Source: Neobacillus notoginsengisoli
GTDB lineage: Bacteria; Bacillota; Bacilli; Bacillales; Cytobacillaceae
Reading direction: 5' to 3'
DNA: 64,000 nucleotides
NCBI RefSeq assembly: GCF_003515685.1
Contig: NZ_QWEG01000007.1
Location: forward strand, 62,001-126,000
Under the pieces are notes generated by a model. The model was not told the DNA's origin. It saw only the letters and a program-made list of their open reading frames with translations, and searched no databases. Made by a program: the position numbers and the translations under genes. This document shows positions 42,017-50,965 of this stretch, piece by piece (position 1 is the first letter of the stretch; every line of letters starts with the position of its first letter).

Positions 42017-43223
42017 ACATTTCTGCATTTTTGGCTATTTTAATGATATCCGCGAGGCTTGTTTTGCCGCTGTATCTCATGACGCCTTTTGAGTAAATCC
42101 GGTTGGCGATGAAGCTCAGCAATCCAATCGACGCCAGCAGGACAACAATTGACATAAGGATTTCCAGTACTCCTGCTTCACCGAGGACAATGCGCGAGAA
42201 GACGACCATCGGTGAGAAAAATGGAATGTAGGAGCTGACAAGGACAATCCCGGCATTTGGATCGAGCATTGATTTCATTCCGAGCATGAAGGCCCCCATG
42301 AGCAAAATTGAGACCGGGAAGATGATGGAGCCGATGTCTTCCATCCTGCTGATCACAGACGTAATTGAGGCAAACAGCAGGGCATAAACGACATAGCCCA
42401 AAACAAAATAAAGACTTAAAAATAAAAATATTTTTGGATTCAGAACTGACAAGTCCAGGGGCATGCCGAATATTTGCAAATCACCTGATGTCCAGCCGAG
42501 AAACTTGGCGACGCCATATGCAAACGCGACCATGCCAATCTGAAGCAGCCCAGATATCATGGCTGCGGTTATTTTCGCGTACATCATGGTAATTGGCTTT
42601 ACCTTTGTAATCATGATTTCCATAACCCTGCTTGTTTTTTCTCCGGCGATGCTTAACGAAACCGTGTTGCCAAACATAATGATAAACATATACATCAGAA
42701 ATAGGAAGAAGTAAACGAGTCCTAGTGATTCGGTCTTTTTAAGCGCAATTTCTTCCACTTTGACCGGGGTTAATAACGCATTGGCAACAGCAGGATCCAC
42801 ATTGTTTTTTGTCATGACCGCATTCAAGTATTGCGGCTGGACAATTGTATTGACCAGGCCCAGCACCTGAAAGTCAGCCATCCTCCGAAAATAGTACTCT
42901 ACCTCGGGTGACTCACCGCTGCCCTTTAGGATGATCAATGCATCCACTTTGCCATCCTTTACTCTTTTTTTGATGCCTTCGGTTTTTGCCTCATCGACTT
43001 CCTTTATGTCGGCAAATTCAGCTTTAACCCCCTTGGTTTCAAACGAATAGCCGGAAGACTGATTGCTGACATAAACGGTCATTTTTTCTTCTTTTCCGAA
43101 ATAATGGGTGAACCCAAAATAGCCAAAGATGGCGGCAAACAGGACAGCCGCGGTAATGATGAACCCCTTGCCGGACAAGCCTTCTTTTAAATGAAACTTC
43201 AATACCGTCAGAAACTTTTCCAT
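42015..43223 (-). CDS. yhaP: ABC-2 type exporter permease, YhaP/NatB-like
   Basis: 402-residue permease. An N-terminal helix (about 20-40) is followed by an extracytoplasmic domain to about 170 and then six helices, starting with LGLVYFFLFLMYMFIIMFGNTVSLSIAGEKTSRVMEIMIT. This is the NatB/YhaP arrangement. B. subtilis yhaP is adjacent to yhaQ in the same order. It starts one base after the stop of the ATPase gene. Sodium export is suggested for relatives but not proven here. Confidence 0.85.
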   Translation of the reverse strand: MEKFLTVLKFHLKEGLSGKGFIITAAVLFAAIFGYFGFTHYFGKEEKMTVYVSNQSSGYSFETKGVKAEFADIKEVDEAKTEGIKKRVKDGKVDALIILKGSGESPEVEYYFRRMADFQVLGLVNTIVQPQYLNAVMTKNNVDPAVANALLTPVKVEEIALKKTESLGLVYFFLFLMYMFIIMFGNTVSLSIAGEKTSRVMEIMITKVKPITMMYAKITAAMISGLLQIGMVAFAYGVAKFLGWTSGDLQIFGMPLDLSVLNPKIFLFLSLYFVLGYVVYALLFASITSVISRMEDIGSIIFPVSILLMGAFMLGMKSMLDPNAGIVLVSSYIPFFSPMVVFSRIVLGEAGVLEILMSIVVLLASIGLLSFIANRIYSKGVMRYSGKTSLADIIKIAKNAEM

Positions 43224-44108
43224 TTACCCCACCCTCTCCACAAAAATTTGATGCAGTGTTGGTTCGAGCAGGGAAAAGTTTTGCAACTGGATCCCCGCTT
43301 CTGCGGCCGCGTTAATGATGTCCATGCCTTCATTTTCGTTATGTACTTTGGCAGTATAGACTGTGCCGTTTTGCTCAAATGGCATGTTAAACTTATGGAA
43401 AACAGGTGCAAGCGGCAGCTCGGATGTAATCCTTAAATTTTTGTAGCCATAATCATCCTTCACCTTTTGAAGCTTCCCAGATACTTCTATTCTGCCCTGC
43501 TTCATCATGCAGACATTTTCGCAAAACAGTTCAATAGACTCCATGCGATGGCTCGAAAGAATAATCGTCTTGTTCTGTTCAACAAGCTCTTCAATCACTG
43601 TTCCAAGCATTGTGGCATTTACGGGGTCGAGCCCGCTAAATGGCTCGTCAAGGATGATAATTTCCGGATCATGGAGTAGCGTTGCGATGACTTGGATTTT
43701 TTGTTGATTTCCTTTTGACAGCTCACTTGCGAGTTTGTTTTTATATTCGATCATTTCAAATTTCTCAAGCCAATACTCAATCCGTTCATTCGCCAGTTTC
43801 CGGTTCATTCCTTCCAGCTGGCCAAAATAACGCAGCTGTTCGGCAATTTTTGATTTCGGATAAAGGCCGCGTTCTTCCGGAAGATACCCTATTGAAAGCC
43901 CATCCCTTCTGAAAGGCTTACCATTCCAAAGAATTTCCCCATTGTCCGGCTGAACAAGCCCCAACATCATTTTGATCGTTGTTGTCTTACCGGCGCCATT
44001 TCTGCCGAGCAGGCCAAGTACTTGGCCTTTCGGCAAGCTGACTGAAATATCGTTGACTGCAATCGTATCGCCGTACCGTTTTGTTAGATTACGAATTTCC
44101 AAACCCAT
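43224..44108 (-). CDS. yhaQ: ABC transporter ATP-binding protein, YhaQ-like
   Basis: 294-residue ATPase with Walker A GRNGAGKTT, signature ELSKGNQQKIQVIATLLH (a lysine variant of LSGG), Walker B IIILDEPFSGLDPVN and H-loop ILSSHRMESIELFCENV. The C-terminal 70 residues form the extra domain common to NatA/YhaQ exporters. The LSKGNQQK signature is characteristic of this group. Its partner permease follows directly. No regulator is adjacent. Confidence 0.88.
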   Translation of the reverse strand: MGLEIRNLTKRYGDTIAVNDISVSLPKGQVLGLLGRNGAGKTTTIKMMLGLVQPDNGEILWNGKPFRRDGLSIGYLPEERGLYPKSKIAEQLRYFGQLEGMNRKLANERIEYWLEKFEMIEYKNKLASELSKGNQQKIQVIATLLHDPEIIILDEPFSGLDPVNATMLGTVIEELVEQNKTIILSSHRMESIELFCENVCMMKQGRIEVSGKLQKVKDDYGYKNLRITSELPLAPVFHKFNMPFEQNGTVYTAKVHNENEGMDIINAAAEAGIQLQNFSLLEPTLHQIFVERVG

Positions 44109-44196
44109 ATTTTTCCCTCCTTCATTCTCTTTAACTATAATTCAACATAATTAACCTCTCAATAATTATTTTACAATTCAGGTTATTATTCCCACC

Positions 44197-44226
44197 GGAA
44201 AAACCCGCTTTCGCGGGTTTCTTTTC
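44197..44226. terminator. Bidirectional terminator between lacI-type gene and yhaQ
   Basis: AAACCCGC / GCGGGTTT stem (44201-44208 with 44213-44220) with T-rich flanks on both sides; lies directly after the leftward LacI-type gene stop. Confidence 0.85.
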
Positions 44227-44227
44227 A

Positions 44228-45259
44228 TTACAAGGCCGTTAGGATTAGCGGGGCACATGACTTTCGTTCAATTAATTCAGCGGGGATTATGACCCCTTTC
44301 GGCTCAGTTTCGGGATCCTCTATTTTTTCAATTAAATATTGGGTTGCTTGATAGCCCAGATTGAAAGTTCCAATATCAATTGATGTTAATGGAGGATTTG
44401 AATGTTCAGAGAGTGAGAGGTTGTTAAAACTCACGATGGAAATATCCTCAGGCACTCTTATATTACATACCTCAAAACTACCAATCATTTCATGAGCAAG
44501 CAGATCATCCAGTGTCACAATGGCTGTAGGTCGTGATGGAAGCTCCATCAATGCCTTTACCGCATCCTTCCCATTTCCGGATACCATATCATTTGTAAAG
44601 ATATATTGCTCCCTATACGATATTCCTGCCTCTGCAAGTGCCTCTCTGTATCCTTTCAGCCGATCGATTGTGACTACAAAATCCCGATTTCCACCAACAA
44701 ATGCAATCTCCGTATGCCCCAAATTTAATAAGTACTCAGTCATTTGCTTCGTAATCCCCACATTATCATTGTCGATATATGTGATGGAATTTTTGTTTCG
44801 ATAAGGTCTCCCGACAACTGTGAAAGGAAAGCCGTTCTCCATTAGATATTCCATCGTTCGGTCAGTTGTTCTCGAATACAACAGGATTATTCCATCAACC
44901 CGTCTTCCCATCACCATGGAAACCACTTCTTCATGAATTTCGTCCTGAGTCGTGCCCGTTGATAAATAAATTCCATACTTTGTCGCATGGGCCTGCCTGC
45001 TGATTCCTCTCAGCACTTCCGGAAAGAAGGGATTTTGAAAGGCTTTTTCAGCAGATGCTGGCATAATTACTCCAATGGTCCGAGTACTTTTTGCCGCAAG
45101 GCTCCTTGCTTGGAGATTGGGGTAATAGCCAAGCCGCTCCATTACTTCCTTGACACGCTGTTTCGTCTTTTCACTAATACGGGGGCTGTCAGCTATGACC
45201 CTTGAAACGGTGGAAGGTGCCACTTTTGCCTCTTTTGCAACCTCTTTTATCGTAACCAT
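44228..45259 (-). CDS. LacI family transcriptional regulator (MalR-like)
   Basis: 343-residue repressor. The N-terminal HTH MVTIKEVAKEAKVAPSTVSRVI and hinge helix (ARSLAAKSTRTIG) precede a two-lobe sugar-binding core. It resembles MalR-type regulators of maltose/maltodextrin uptake (VGRPYRNKNSITYIDNDN, GGNRDFVVTIDRLKGY). It is the last gene of the sugar importer cluster, separated from the permeases by repeat A3. Two operator-like palindromes lie upstream of the binding-protein gene at 49020 and 49122. Confidence 0.9.
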   Translation of the reverse strand: MVTIKEVAKEAKVAPSTVSRVIADSPRISEKTKQRVKEVMERLGYYPNLQARSLAAKSTRTIGVIMPASAEKAFQNPFFPEVLRGISRQAHATKYGIYLSTGTTQDEIHEEVVSMVMGRRVDGIILLYSRTTDRTMEYLMENGFPFTVVGRPYRNKNSITYIDNDNVGITKQMTEYLLNLGHTEIAFVGGNRDFVVTIDRLKGYREALAEAGISYREQYIFTNDMVSGNGKDAVKALMELPSRPTAIVTLDDLLAHEMIGSFEVCNIRVPEDISIVSFNNLSLSEHSNPPLTSIDIGTFNLGYQATQYLIEKIEDPETEPKGVIIPAELIERKSCAPLILTAL

Positions 45260-45338
45260 CCTGCTTCCTCCCGGTTCTAAAAGCTTCTATTTATTTCTAT
45301 AATGTTAAACTAAGATTTTGATTAGAATAAACCTTGTG

Positions 45339-45471
45339 GTTGATTTCCACTCTAGGCGCTTCGCTTTCCGCGGGGCGTCAGTGGAGCCTCCTCGGCGCAT
45401 GGGCGCCTGTGGGGTCTCCACCTTGCCGCTGCATCCCGCCGGAGTCTTCGCCGCCTTCCGTTCCAATCAAC
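45339..45471 (+). repeat. Family A structured repeat, copy A3
   Basis: 133 bp, GTTGATTTCC to CCAATCAAC, apical stem GGCGC-atg-GGCGCC, between the permease operon end and the LacI-type gene start. Confidence 0.88.
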
Positions 45472-45513
45472 CAGCTTTACAGACATGATCAATTCTTTAA
45501 TAACCAAGCTTCC

Positions 45514-46329
45514 CTACTTGACTGCCCCTTCAGAAATCCCTTTAATAATCTGCTTCTGGGCAAAGAAATAAGCAATGATGACTGGAATGATTCCAAGCGA
45601 CAGGCCGGCCAGCGCCAAATGCCACTGCTTTGTATACTCCCCAAAGAAGAAGAACATTTTCAACGGAATCGTTTCCATTCCATCCTGGTTAATGACAAGC
45701 GATGGCAGAAGGTAGTCGTTCCAAATCCAAATTGTATTCAATATCCCTACTGTTACTGTGATAGGTTTGAGCATCGGGAAGATAATATACCAGAAAACCT
45801 GGAATTTATTGGCCCCGTCAATCGTTGCAGCCTCATCCAGCGATTTTGGGATATTATTCAGCGTGCCATGGTAAAGGAAAATAGACAGGCTGGCTCCAAA
45901 ACCGAGGTACATGAAAACAAGTCCCGATCTGTTTAACATATCGAGTTTTCCAAAAATGGTCACAAGCGGAATCATGACTGACTGGAAAGGAATCAACATA
46001 GCCGCCACAAAAAGGAAAAAGATAACTGTACTAATTTTGCTCTTATTGCGTGAAAGGGCATAGGCCGCCATCGATGAAAACACAATGATAATTGCGACGC
46101 TGGCAACCGTAATGATCAGCGAGTTCATGAATGTCTTCAAAAAATCCAGCCGGGTAAAAGCTTCAATATAGTTATCAAGATTGAATGCCTCCGGAAGTTT
46201 TAGAGTATCTGCAAAAATTTCACGTTTTGATTTAAATGAGTTGACGATCATGAGATAAAAGGGAGACAGCCATAAAAGGCCAAGAATAAGCCCCAGAACT
46301 TCAATCGGTAATTTAGATGTTCTGCGCAT
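45514..46329 (-). CDS. Sugar ABC transporter permease 2 (MalG family)
   Basis: 271-residue permease with six helices and the EAA loop DEAATIDGANKFQVFWYIIFPMLKP that contacts the ATPase. It belongs to the carbohydrate uptake CUT1 family. Its ATG overlaps the stop of permease 1 (TAATG), so the two are made together. No ATPase gene is present; a shared MsmX-type ATPase encoded elsewhere is expected, as known in B. subtilis. Confidence 0.92.
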   Translation of the reverse strand: MRRTSKLPIEVLGLILGLLWLSPFYLMIVNSFKSKREIFADTLKLPEAFNLDNYIEAFTRLDFLKTFMNSLIITVASVAIIIVFSSMAAYALSRNKSKISTVIFFLFVAAMLIPFQSVMIPLVTIFGKLDMLNRSGLVFMYLGFGASLSIFLYHGTLNNIPKSLDEAATIDGANKFQVFWYIIFPMLKPITVTVGILNTIWIWNDYLLPSLVINQDGMETIPLKMFFFFGEYTKQWHLALAGLSLGIIPVIIAYFFAQKQIIKGISEGAVK

Positions 46330-47192
46330 TATAGTTCAACCTCCCTTTTCTTGTTTATATAAACCTGGGTCAATGAGATGATTGCAACAATGATGAAGAA
46401 GATGACTGCTTTCGCTTGCGCATAAGACATATTCAGTTCCACAAATGCAGTTTTAAATATTTCCATAGCAACCATTTGGGTCGAATTATACGGCCCGCCG
46501 GCAGTCAATGATAAGTTTTGGTCATAAAGCTTAAAAGTATTCGACAGTGTCAGGAACATGCTAACCGTAAACGCTGGAGCAACAAGCGGAAAGACGATAT
46601 ATTGCAGCCTTTGAAATGGTCCTGCGCCATCAATCTCTGCTGCTTCAAGAAGTTCATTCGGCACCCCTTCGAGATAGGCAATATAAATAACCATAATATA
46701 GCCTGACATTTGCCAGCTCATCAGGATGACAAGCCCCCAAAACCCTGTTTGTGTCGTTGATAACCACCCCTGCAGGCTCTCAACCCCCATCAGGCTGCCA
46801 ATCCCATCAAATACCTTCATAAAAATAAACTGCCAGATAAAACCCAAAATCAGACCACCAATTAGGTTCGGCATAAAAAAGATCGTTCTCAAGAAATTGC
46901 TTGACTTGATTCTCGAGGTAACGATTAATGCCAAAGAGAGGCCAATGAAATTAATTAGGATAATAGAAACGATGGAAAACTTGACCGTAAACCAGAGGGC
47001 ATCCATGAATTTTTTATCCTGGAAAACCTTCACATAGTTTTCAAACCCAATAAAACCGCCTGTCTCAATGCCGTTCCAATTTGTAAATGAATAATAGACC
47101 CCTAGGCCAAGCGGTAAAATAACGACCATTGATAATGCCAAAAGAACAGGAGCAAGAAATAGCCAATATGATAGGTCTTTTGTACGGAGCAT
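46329..47192 (-). CDS. Sugar ABC transporter permease 1 (MalF family)
   Basis: 287-residue CUT1 permease with six helices, starting LSYWLFLAPVLLALSMVVILPL, and the EAA loop EAAEIDGAGPFQRLQYIVFPLVAP. This is the partner of the following MalG-like permease. It is separated from the binding-protein gene by 437 bp holding a hairpin and repeat A4, so the permeases are probably made at a lower level than the binding protein. Confidence 0.92.
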   Translation of the reverse strand: MLRTKDLSYWLFLAPVLLALSMVVILPLGLGVYYSFTNWNGIETGGFIGFENYVKVFQDKKFMDALWFTVKFSIVSIILINFIGLSLALIVTSRIKSSNFLRTIFFMPNLIGGLILGFIWQFIFMKVFDGIGSLMGVESLQGWLSTTQTGFWGLVILMSWQMSGYIMVIYIAYLEGVPNELLEAAEIDGAGPFQRLQYIVFPLVAPAFTVSMFLTLSNTFKLYDQNLSLTAGGPYNSTQMVAMEIFKTAFVELNMSYAQAKAVIFFIIVAIISLTQVYINKKREVEL

Positions 47193-47393
47193 GGTAAAAA
47201 CCCTCCAAATTATTTGCTTCGTTTACGGTATGGGCATCCACATCCATTGTAGTGGAATCCAGACGCTATCGCGTTCACCATCCGTAATTGCTGAATTTCA
47301 CAATACCGGGTAAAGATGTATATTTCATAACGGCCTTTGGACAGCCGTTTTGTGCTCAAATTCATAAATACTGGTAATTTTTTCCGGTAGCAA

Positions 47394-47442
47394 CAAAGGG
47401 ACTGATTTATAAGGTGTTTGCCTTATGAAACCAGACCCTTTG
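47394..47442 (-). promoter_or_regulatory. Nested hairpin between sugar-binding protein and permease genes
   Basis: Outer stem CAAAGGG / CCCTTTG (47394-47400 with 47436-47442) and inner stem ATAAGG / CCTTAT (47409-47414 with 47421-47426). It lies after the binding-protein gene in the direction of transcription and may act as an mRNA 3' stabiliser or attenuator. Confidence 0.5.
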
Positions 47443-47477
47443 CAACTGCCATTAAAATTTATTATTCATTTGGCTTT

Positions 47478-47606
47478 GTTGATTTCCACTCCGGGCACAC
47501 GCTTTCCGCGGGGCGTCAGTGGAGCCTCCTCGGCGCTCTAGCGCCTGCGGGGTCTCCACCTTGCCACTACATCCCGCCGGAGTCGGTGCCCTCCGTTCCA
47601 ATCAAC
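47478..47606 (+). repeat. Family A structured repeat, copy A4
   Basis: 129 bp, GTTGATTTCC to CCAATCAAC. Apical stem GGCGCT-ct-AGCGCC, a compensated base-pair change relative to A1. It starts 24 bp after the stop of the sugar-binding protein gene. Confidence 0.88.
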
Positions 47607-47629
47607 TTATGAATAAATCCATTGCCTGA

Positions 47630-48934
47630 TTATTTACGTGCGTCTTCCCATGCCTTCTTCGATTCCTTTACAACATCGTCCCACTTTGCCTCGTCGCTGA
47701 CATACTTCTGGATCTGGACTCCGAGAGTTTCTTGTCCCCAGCCAGTTGGATAGCCCATGAATGTCCAGCCGATCGTCTTACCTTCTTGAGAATACTTATA
47801 AATCTCTTTTGATAGTGGATCTGATATTTTTGAAGAGTCATAGCCGTCATAGGCAGGAATAAACTTAAATTCGTTAAGAACGGTTTCTTTGCCTTCATCA
47901 GAAGTATAGAGCCAATCAAGGAACTTCTTCGCCTCTTTAATTGTCGCTTCATCTTTATTGCTGTTAACGCCCCAATACATTGGAATACCTACTGGCAGAG
48001 CGTCTTCCTTGTAGCCCTCAACAGGAATTGGGAGGATTCCAATGCCGTTGTCAGCGAATTCCTGGTCAATTCCAGCGATAGAGCCGTAAACCCAGTTCCC
48101 CTGTTGAATCAGAGCAACCTTCTTAAGGGAGAATAGTTCTTCAACCTGCTTTGCGTAGTCAAGGCTCACGGTTGGCTGCGCAGAAAACTTATTCTGCAGG
48201 TCAAGTACCTTTTTAAAGCTGTCGCCATATGTGAAGTCGACTTTTTTTGCATCGAAGGCTTTCAATACATTGCCATCGAATTCACCTGCAAGGAACGCAT
48301 TGGACAAGTGCAGGCCAGTTACCCAAGTTTCCTTTGCAGGAAGGGCAAAAACAGCTTCAAGGCCGAGATCCTTTTTCTTGCTGTCAAGCGTTTTTACTGC
48401 TTCTTCAAGAGCGGCAAAGCTCTTAATTTCTTCAGGCTTGATGCCTGCTTTTTCAAAAACTTCTTTATTGTAAATAAAGCCATAGCCTTCCTGGTTAAAT
48501 GGAAGTCCCATTACTTTACCGTCTACAGTAACGCCATCAAGCGTTCCTTCAAGGGCAGCCTTGGAAGCCTCTGTATCGGAAATGTCAGCAAGCTTTGCTT
48601 TCCAGTCCGCAACGTCCTGAGGCCCGCCGATGTTGTAAATTGCAGGCTCTTTGCCAGAAGCAAATTTAGACCTTAATGCAGCACCATAATCCTCGCCGCC
48701 GCCAACGGTTGTAATGTTGATTTTCACACCTTCATTTTCTTTCTCATACTGTTTTGCCACTGCTTCGAACTGATCCTTGAATTCCACTTTGAATTGGAAA
48801 ATATCAAGTGTTACGTTTCCATCTTTCGATCCGGTTTTCTTCGATCCTCCCGAGGAAGAAGAACAGCCTGCTAATACAAGGCTCAACAGTAGGACACATG
48901 CGAATAAGCTTGAAATCAGTTTTTTCTGCTTCAT
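47630..48934 (-). CDS. Sugar ABC transporter substrate-binding lipoprotein
   Basis: 434-residue family 1 solute-binding protein with lipobox VLAGC (Cys about 24). It shows the MalE-like core GVKINITTVGGGEDYGAALRSKF, FNQEGYGFIYNKEVFEKAGIKPEEI, VALIQQGNWVYGSIAGID and NSNKDEATIKEAKKFLDWLYTSDEGK. Substrate is likely an oligosaccharide; which one cannot be told, and no glycosidase gene is in the cluster. GGAGG precedes the ATG. First gene of the importer, with two LacI/cre-type sites upstream. Confidence 0.9.
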   Translation of the reverse strand: MKQKKLISSLFACVLLLSLVLAGCSSSSGGSKKTGSKDGNVTLDIFQFKVEFKDQFEAVAKQYEKENEGVKINITTVGGGEDYGAALRSKFASGKEPAIYNIGGPQDVADWKAKLADISDTEASKAALEGTLDGVTVDGKVMGLPFNQEGYGFIYNKEVFEKAGIKPEEIKSFAALEEAVKTLDSKKKDLGLEAVFALPAKETWVTGLHLSNAFLAGEFDGNVLKAFDAKKVDFTYGDSFKKVLDLQNKFSAQPTVSLDYAKQVEELFSLKKVALIQQGNWVYGSIAGIDQEFADNGIGILPIPVEGYKEDALPVGIPMYWGVNSNKDEATIKEAKKFLDWLYTSDEGKETVLNEFKFIPAYDGYDSSKISDPLSKEIYKYSQEGKTIGWTFMGYPTGWGQETLGVQIQKYVSDEAKWDDVVKESKKAWEDARK

Positions 48935-49019
48935 GACTTGCCTCCAATAATGGTAATTTTTTTGCGCAAAAAAAGCGCCGAAACTGCCAAGGAAAATAGT
49001 AATCTGCCAAGAAACATTC

Positions 49020-49035
49020 GCGAAATCGCTTGCAC
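49020..49035. promoter_or_regulatory. LacI-family operator-like site 1
   Basis: GCGAAATCGCTTGCAC differs at three positions from the site at 49122. It lies about 90 bp upstream of the binding-protein start and could be an operator for the LacI-type gene at 44228. Confidence 0.45.
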
Positions 49036-49121
49036 AACCATCCTAAAAAAAGCCTCTCAAAATCGCAAGGCTTGTACATATAGCCGTTAGGGACCTCCTC
49101 CTTAGCAAGAACGAGTTAGCA

Positions 49122-49137
49122 GTGAAAACGTTTGCAC
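49122..49137. promoter_or_regulatory. LacI-family operator-like / cre site 2
   Basis: GTGAAAACGTTTGCAC contains TGAAAACGTTTGCA, which fits the CcpA cre consensus TGWAANCGNTNWCA at 13 of 14 positions. It may bind the local LacI-type regulator or CcpA; sequence alone cannot decide. Confidence 0.55.
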
Positions 49138-49196
49138 AGCCTGGCCTATTCATCGTAACACGTCACCGGGGCGGCTGCAATATTTATCTGGTGAAT

Positions 49197-49526
49197 TTAG
49201 TAATCTTTTCCCATTTCCCATTCTTCCGGCTCGAACAAACTGACAGAAAGCTTAACCTTATGGCCGCTAAAAGATACTCCTTCTTCTTCAAGCATAAACC
49301 TTTGATAGCCACTTGCCTCTTCGTCCCTTATGGCAATTTCCCCTTGTGCATTGACGACCCTATGCCAGGGGAGGCTGTATTTGCTGCTCATCGAGTGAAG
49401 AATTCTAACAACCTGGCGCGCCGCACGGGGACTGCCTGCAAATTTTGCAATTTGCCCATATGTCATCACTTTCCCGGGGGGAATTTGAGCAATCAATTCA
49501 ATCACGCGTTTTGTAAATGGAGACAT
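49197..49526 (-). CDS. Alkyltransferase-like protein (ATL)
   Basis: 109 residues matching the C-terminal DNA-binding domain of O6-alkylguanine-DNA alkyltransferase. The fold markers VIELIAQIPPGKVMTYGQIAKFAGSPRAARQVVRIL are intact, but the active-site PCHR motif reads PWHRV (53-57), with Trp54 in place of the alkyl-accepting Cys. Such ATL proteins bind alkylated guanine without repairing it and hand the lesion to nucleotide excision repair (known family). ATG 49526 is chosen because GAGGGAGGG lies upstream. Confidence 0.9.
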   Translation of the reverse strand: MSPFTKRVIELIAQIPPGKVMTYGQIAKFAGSPRAARQVVRILHSMSSKYSLPWHRVVNAQGEIAIRDEEASGYQRFMLEEEGVSFSGHKVKLSVSLFEPEEWEMGKDY

Positions 49527-49665
49527 TGTTTTTCCCTCCCTCACCCAACGGGTATCTATTAATTAGGAAATTTATTAATTCTGCATATTCTTTAAATTTA
49601 TATGCACTCCCATCCTACTATACAGTATGATAAATGGTAGAAGGATGGAAAGGGGCTGCAGTTTT

Positions 49666-50943
49666 ATGGTTGGAGCCAGATTTTTTAACTTTATTTTGTT
49701 TTTCGCCGGGCTGGCAGTCGCTTTCAACGTGAAAACTATACCATTGAATGCAGATCATTATGTGAAAGTACTCGTTTTATTTTGGCTTTTTTCTACGATG
49801 TACCATCATTTGCGCGTCTTGCACAAAACTGGGAACACAACCGTTGATTACGGAATCAGCTACAGCCTTTCTTTTGGGATTTTTGCCGGGCCGCTTGGCT
49901 TGTTCATCTTTGAAACCATTTACCGTTTTACCGTTTATTTTAATAAAAAGCGGACGGGGACAGATGATCCCGAAGAATTTTCTGATACGTTTTATAATAT
50001 CGGAGCATTTGTGCTTACCTACTCCGCTGCATATTATTTGTACAACCTCTTGCGCCCGGTATTTGAATTGTTTCCATTTGGTTACTGGATTTTAATCTTT
50101 TTGCTCGTATGCATCACCTCGCTCTTGATTGATTTGCTGTTAATCATTGTTTTCCTCCTAACCAGTGACATCAAAACAGTCCGCGAGGCAGTCGATTTTA
50201 TTAAAAGCAGGAGCATCCTTGATATGGGCAAAACTGCCTTTACGAATGGACTCTTGCTCCTCTTTCTACGAGAAGGGGAATGGGGGGCGCTTTTCGCGTT
50301 ATTCTTTCTCAATTATCTTGTCAGCCGTTCATTTTATTCGAAATCACAAAGCATCAAGAATAAAATTGAACGAGATAAATTTGAACAAATGGCGTATACC
50401 GACTTTCTTACTGGCGCCAATAACCGTGCCTTTATGGATAAAAGGATGGCCGAGTTGGATGAAACCGGGGAATATATCGGGATTGTCGTCGCTGACATCG
50501 ATAATTTCAAGCATATTAATGATACCTACAACCACTCCGTCGGAGACCAGGTCATCCGGCATTTTGCCAAGACACTGAAAAGCTACATCAATGGAAATGA
50601 TAACTTGTTCCGGAGCGGCGGCGAGGAATTCACCCTGTTCCTTAGAAACAGAAATTATCGTCAATGCCTCGATTTAGTTGAAAGGATCCGGCGCGGGATT
50701 GAGGAGAGCGCTGTGGAGGCTGAATATGGCCCTGGCACAGCTTCCATTTCCTATACCTCTTCGTTCGGCCTTTATTTTTACCGGATTCATCATAAAGTTT
50801 CTATGGAAAAAGGCTATATCCAGGCAGACCAATTGCTGCTCACCTCTAAGCAGCATGGCCGGAACAGAATCACGGCGCTTGACGGCTCAAACAAGCAAGG
50901 GAACATGCCCGTTTCAATACCAAAACAAAAGCTGGTTCCTTAA
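49666..50943 (+). CDS. Membrane-bound diguanylate cyclase (GGDEF domain)
   Basis: 425 residues. The first ~225 form six to seven hydrophobic helices resembling a 5TM/7TM sensory region, followed by a linker (IKNKIERDKFEQMAYTDFLTGANNR) and a GGDEF domain with metal site D277 (ADIDNFK) and active-site GGEEF at 318-322, the GTP-cyclising form. No RxxD inhibitory site precedes it (the position reads NDNLF). So it should make cyclic di-GMP without classical product inhibition. ATG 49666 follows AAAGGGG; ATGs at 49627 and 49645 are possible. Monocistronic. Confidence 0.9.
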   Translation: MVGARFFNFILFFAGLAVAFNVKTIPLNADHYVKVLVLFWLFSTMYHHLRVLHKTGNTTVDYGISYSLSFGIFAGPLGLFIFETIYRFTVYFNKKRTGTDDPEEFSDTFYNIGAFVLTYSAAYYLYNLLRPVFELFPFGYWILIFLLVCITSLLIDLLLIIVFLLTSDIKTVREAVDFIKSRSILDMGKTAFTNGLLLLFLREGEWGALFALFFLNYLVSRSFYSKSQSIKNKIERDKFEQMAYTDFLTGANNRAFMDKRMAELDETGEYIGIVVADIDNFKHINDTYNHSVGDQVIRHFAKTLKSYINGNDNLFRSGGEEFTLFLRNRNYRQCLDLVERIRRGIEESAVEAEYGPGTASISYTSSFGLYFYRIHHKVSMEKGYIQADQLLLTSKQHGRNRITALDGSNKQGNMPVSIPKQKLVP

Positions 50944-50965
50944 CGGAAGCCAGCATTTGTTTTCA

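Noticed and set aside
48957-48974. 18-bp perfect palindrome TTTTTTTGCGCAAAAAAA as an operator
   Set aside because: It is mostly an A/T run around GCGC in the 5' leader, so weak evidence for a specific binding site.
49197-49526. Functional O6-alkylguanine-DNA alkyltransferase
   Set aside because: The acceptor Cys is replaced by Trp and the N-terminal domain is absent.
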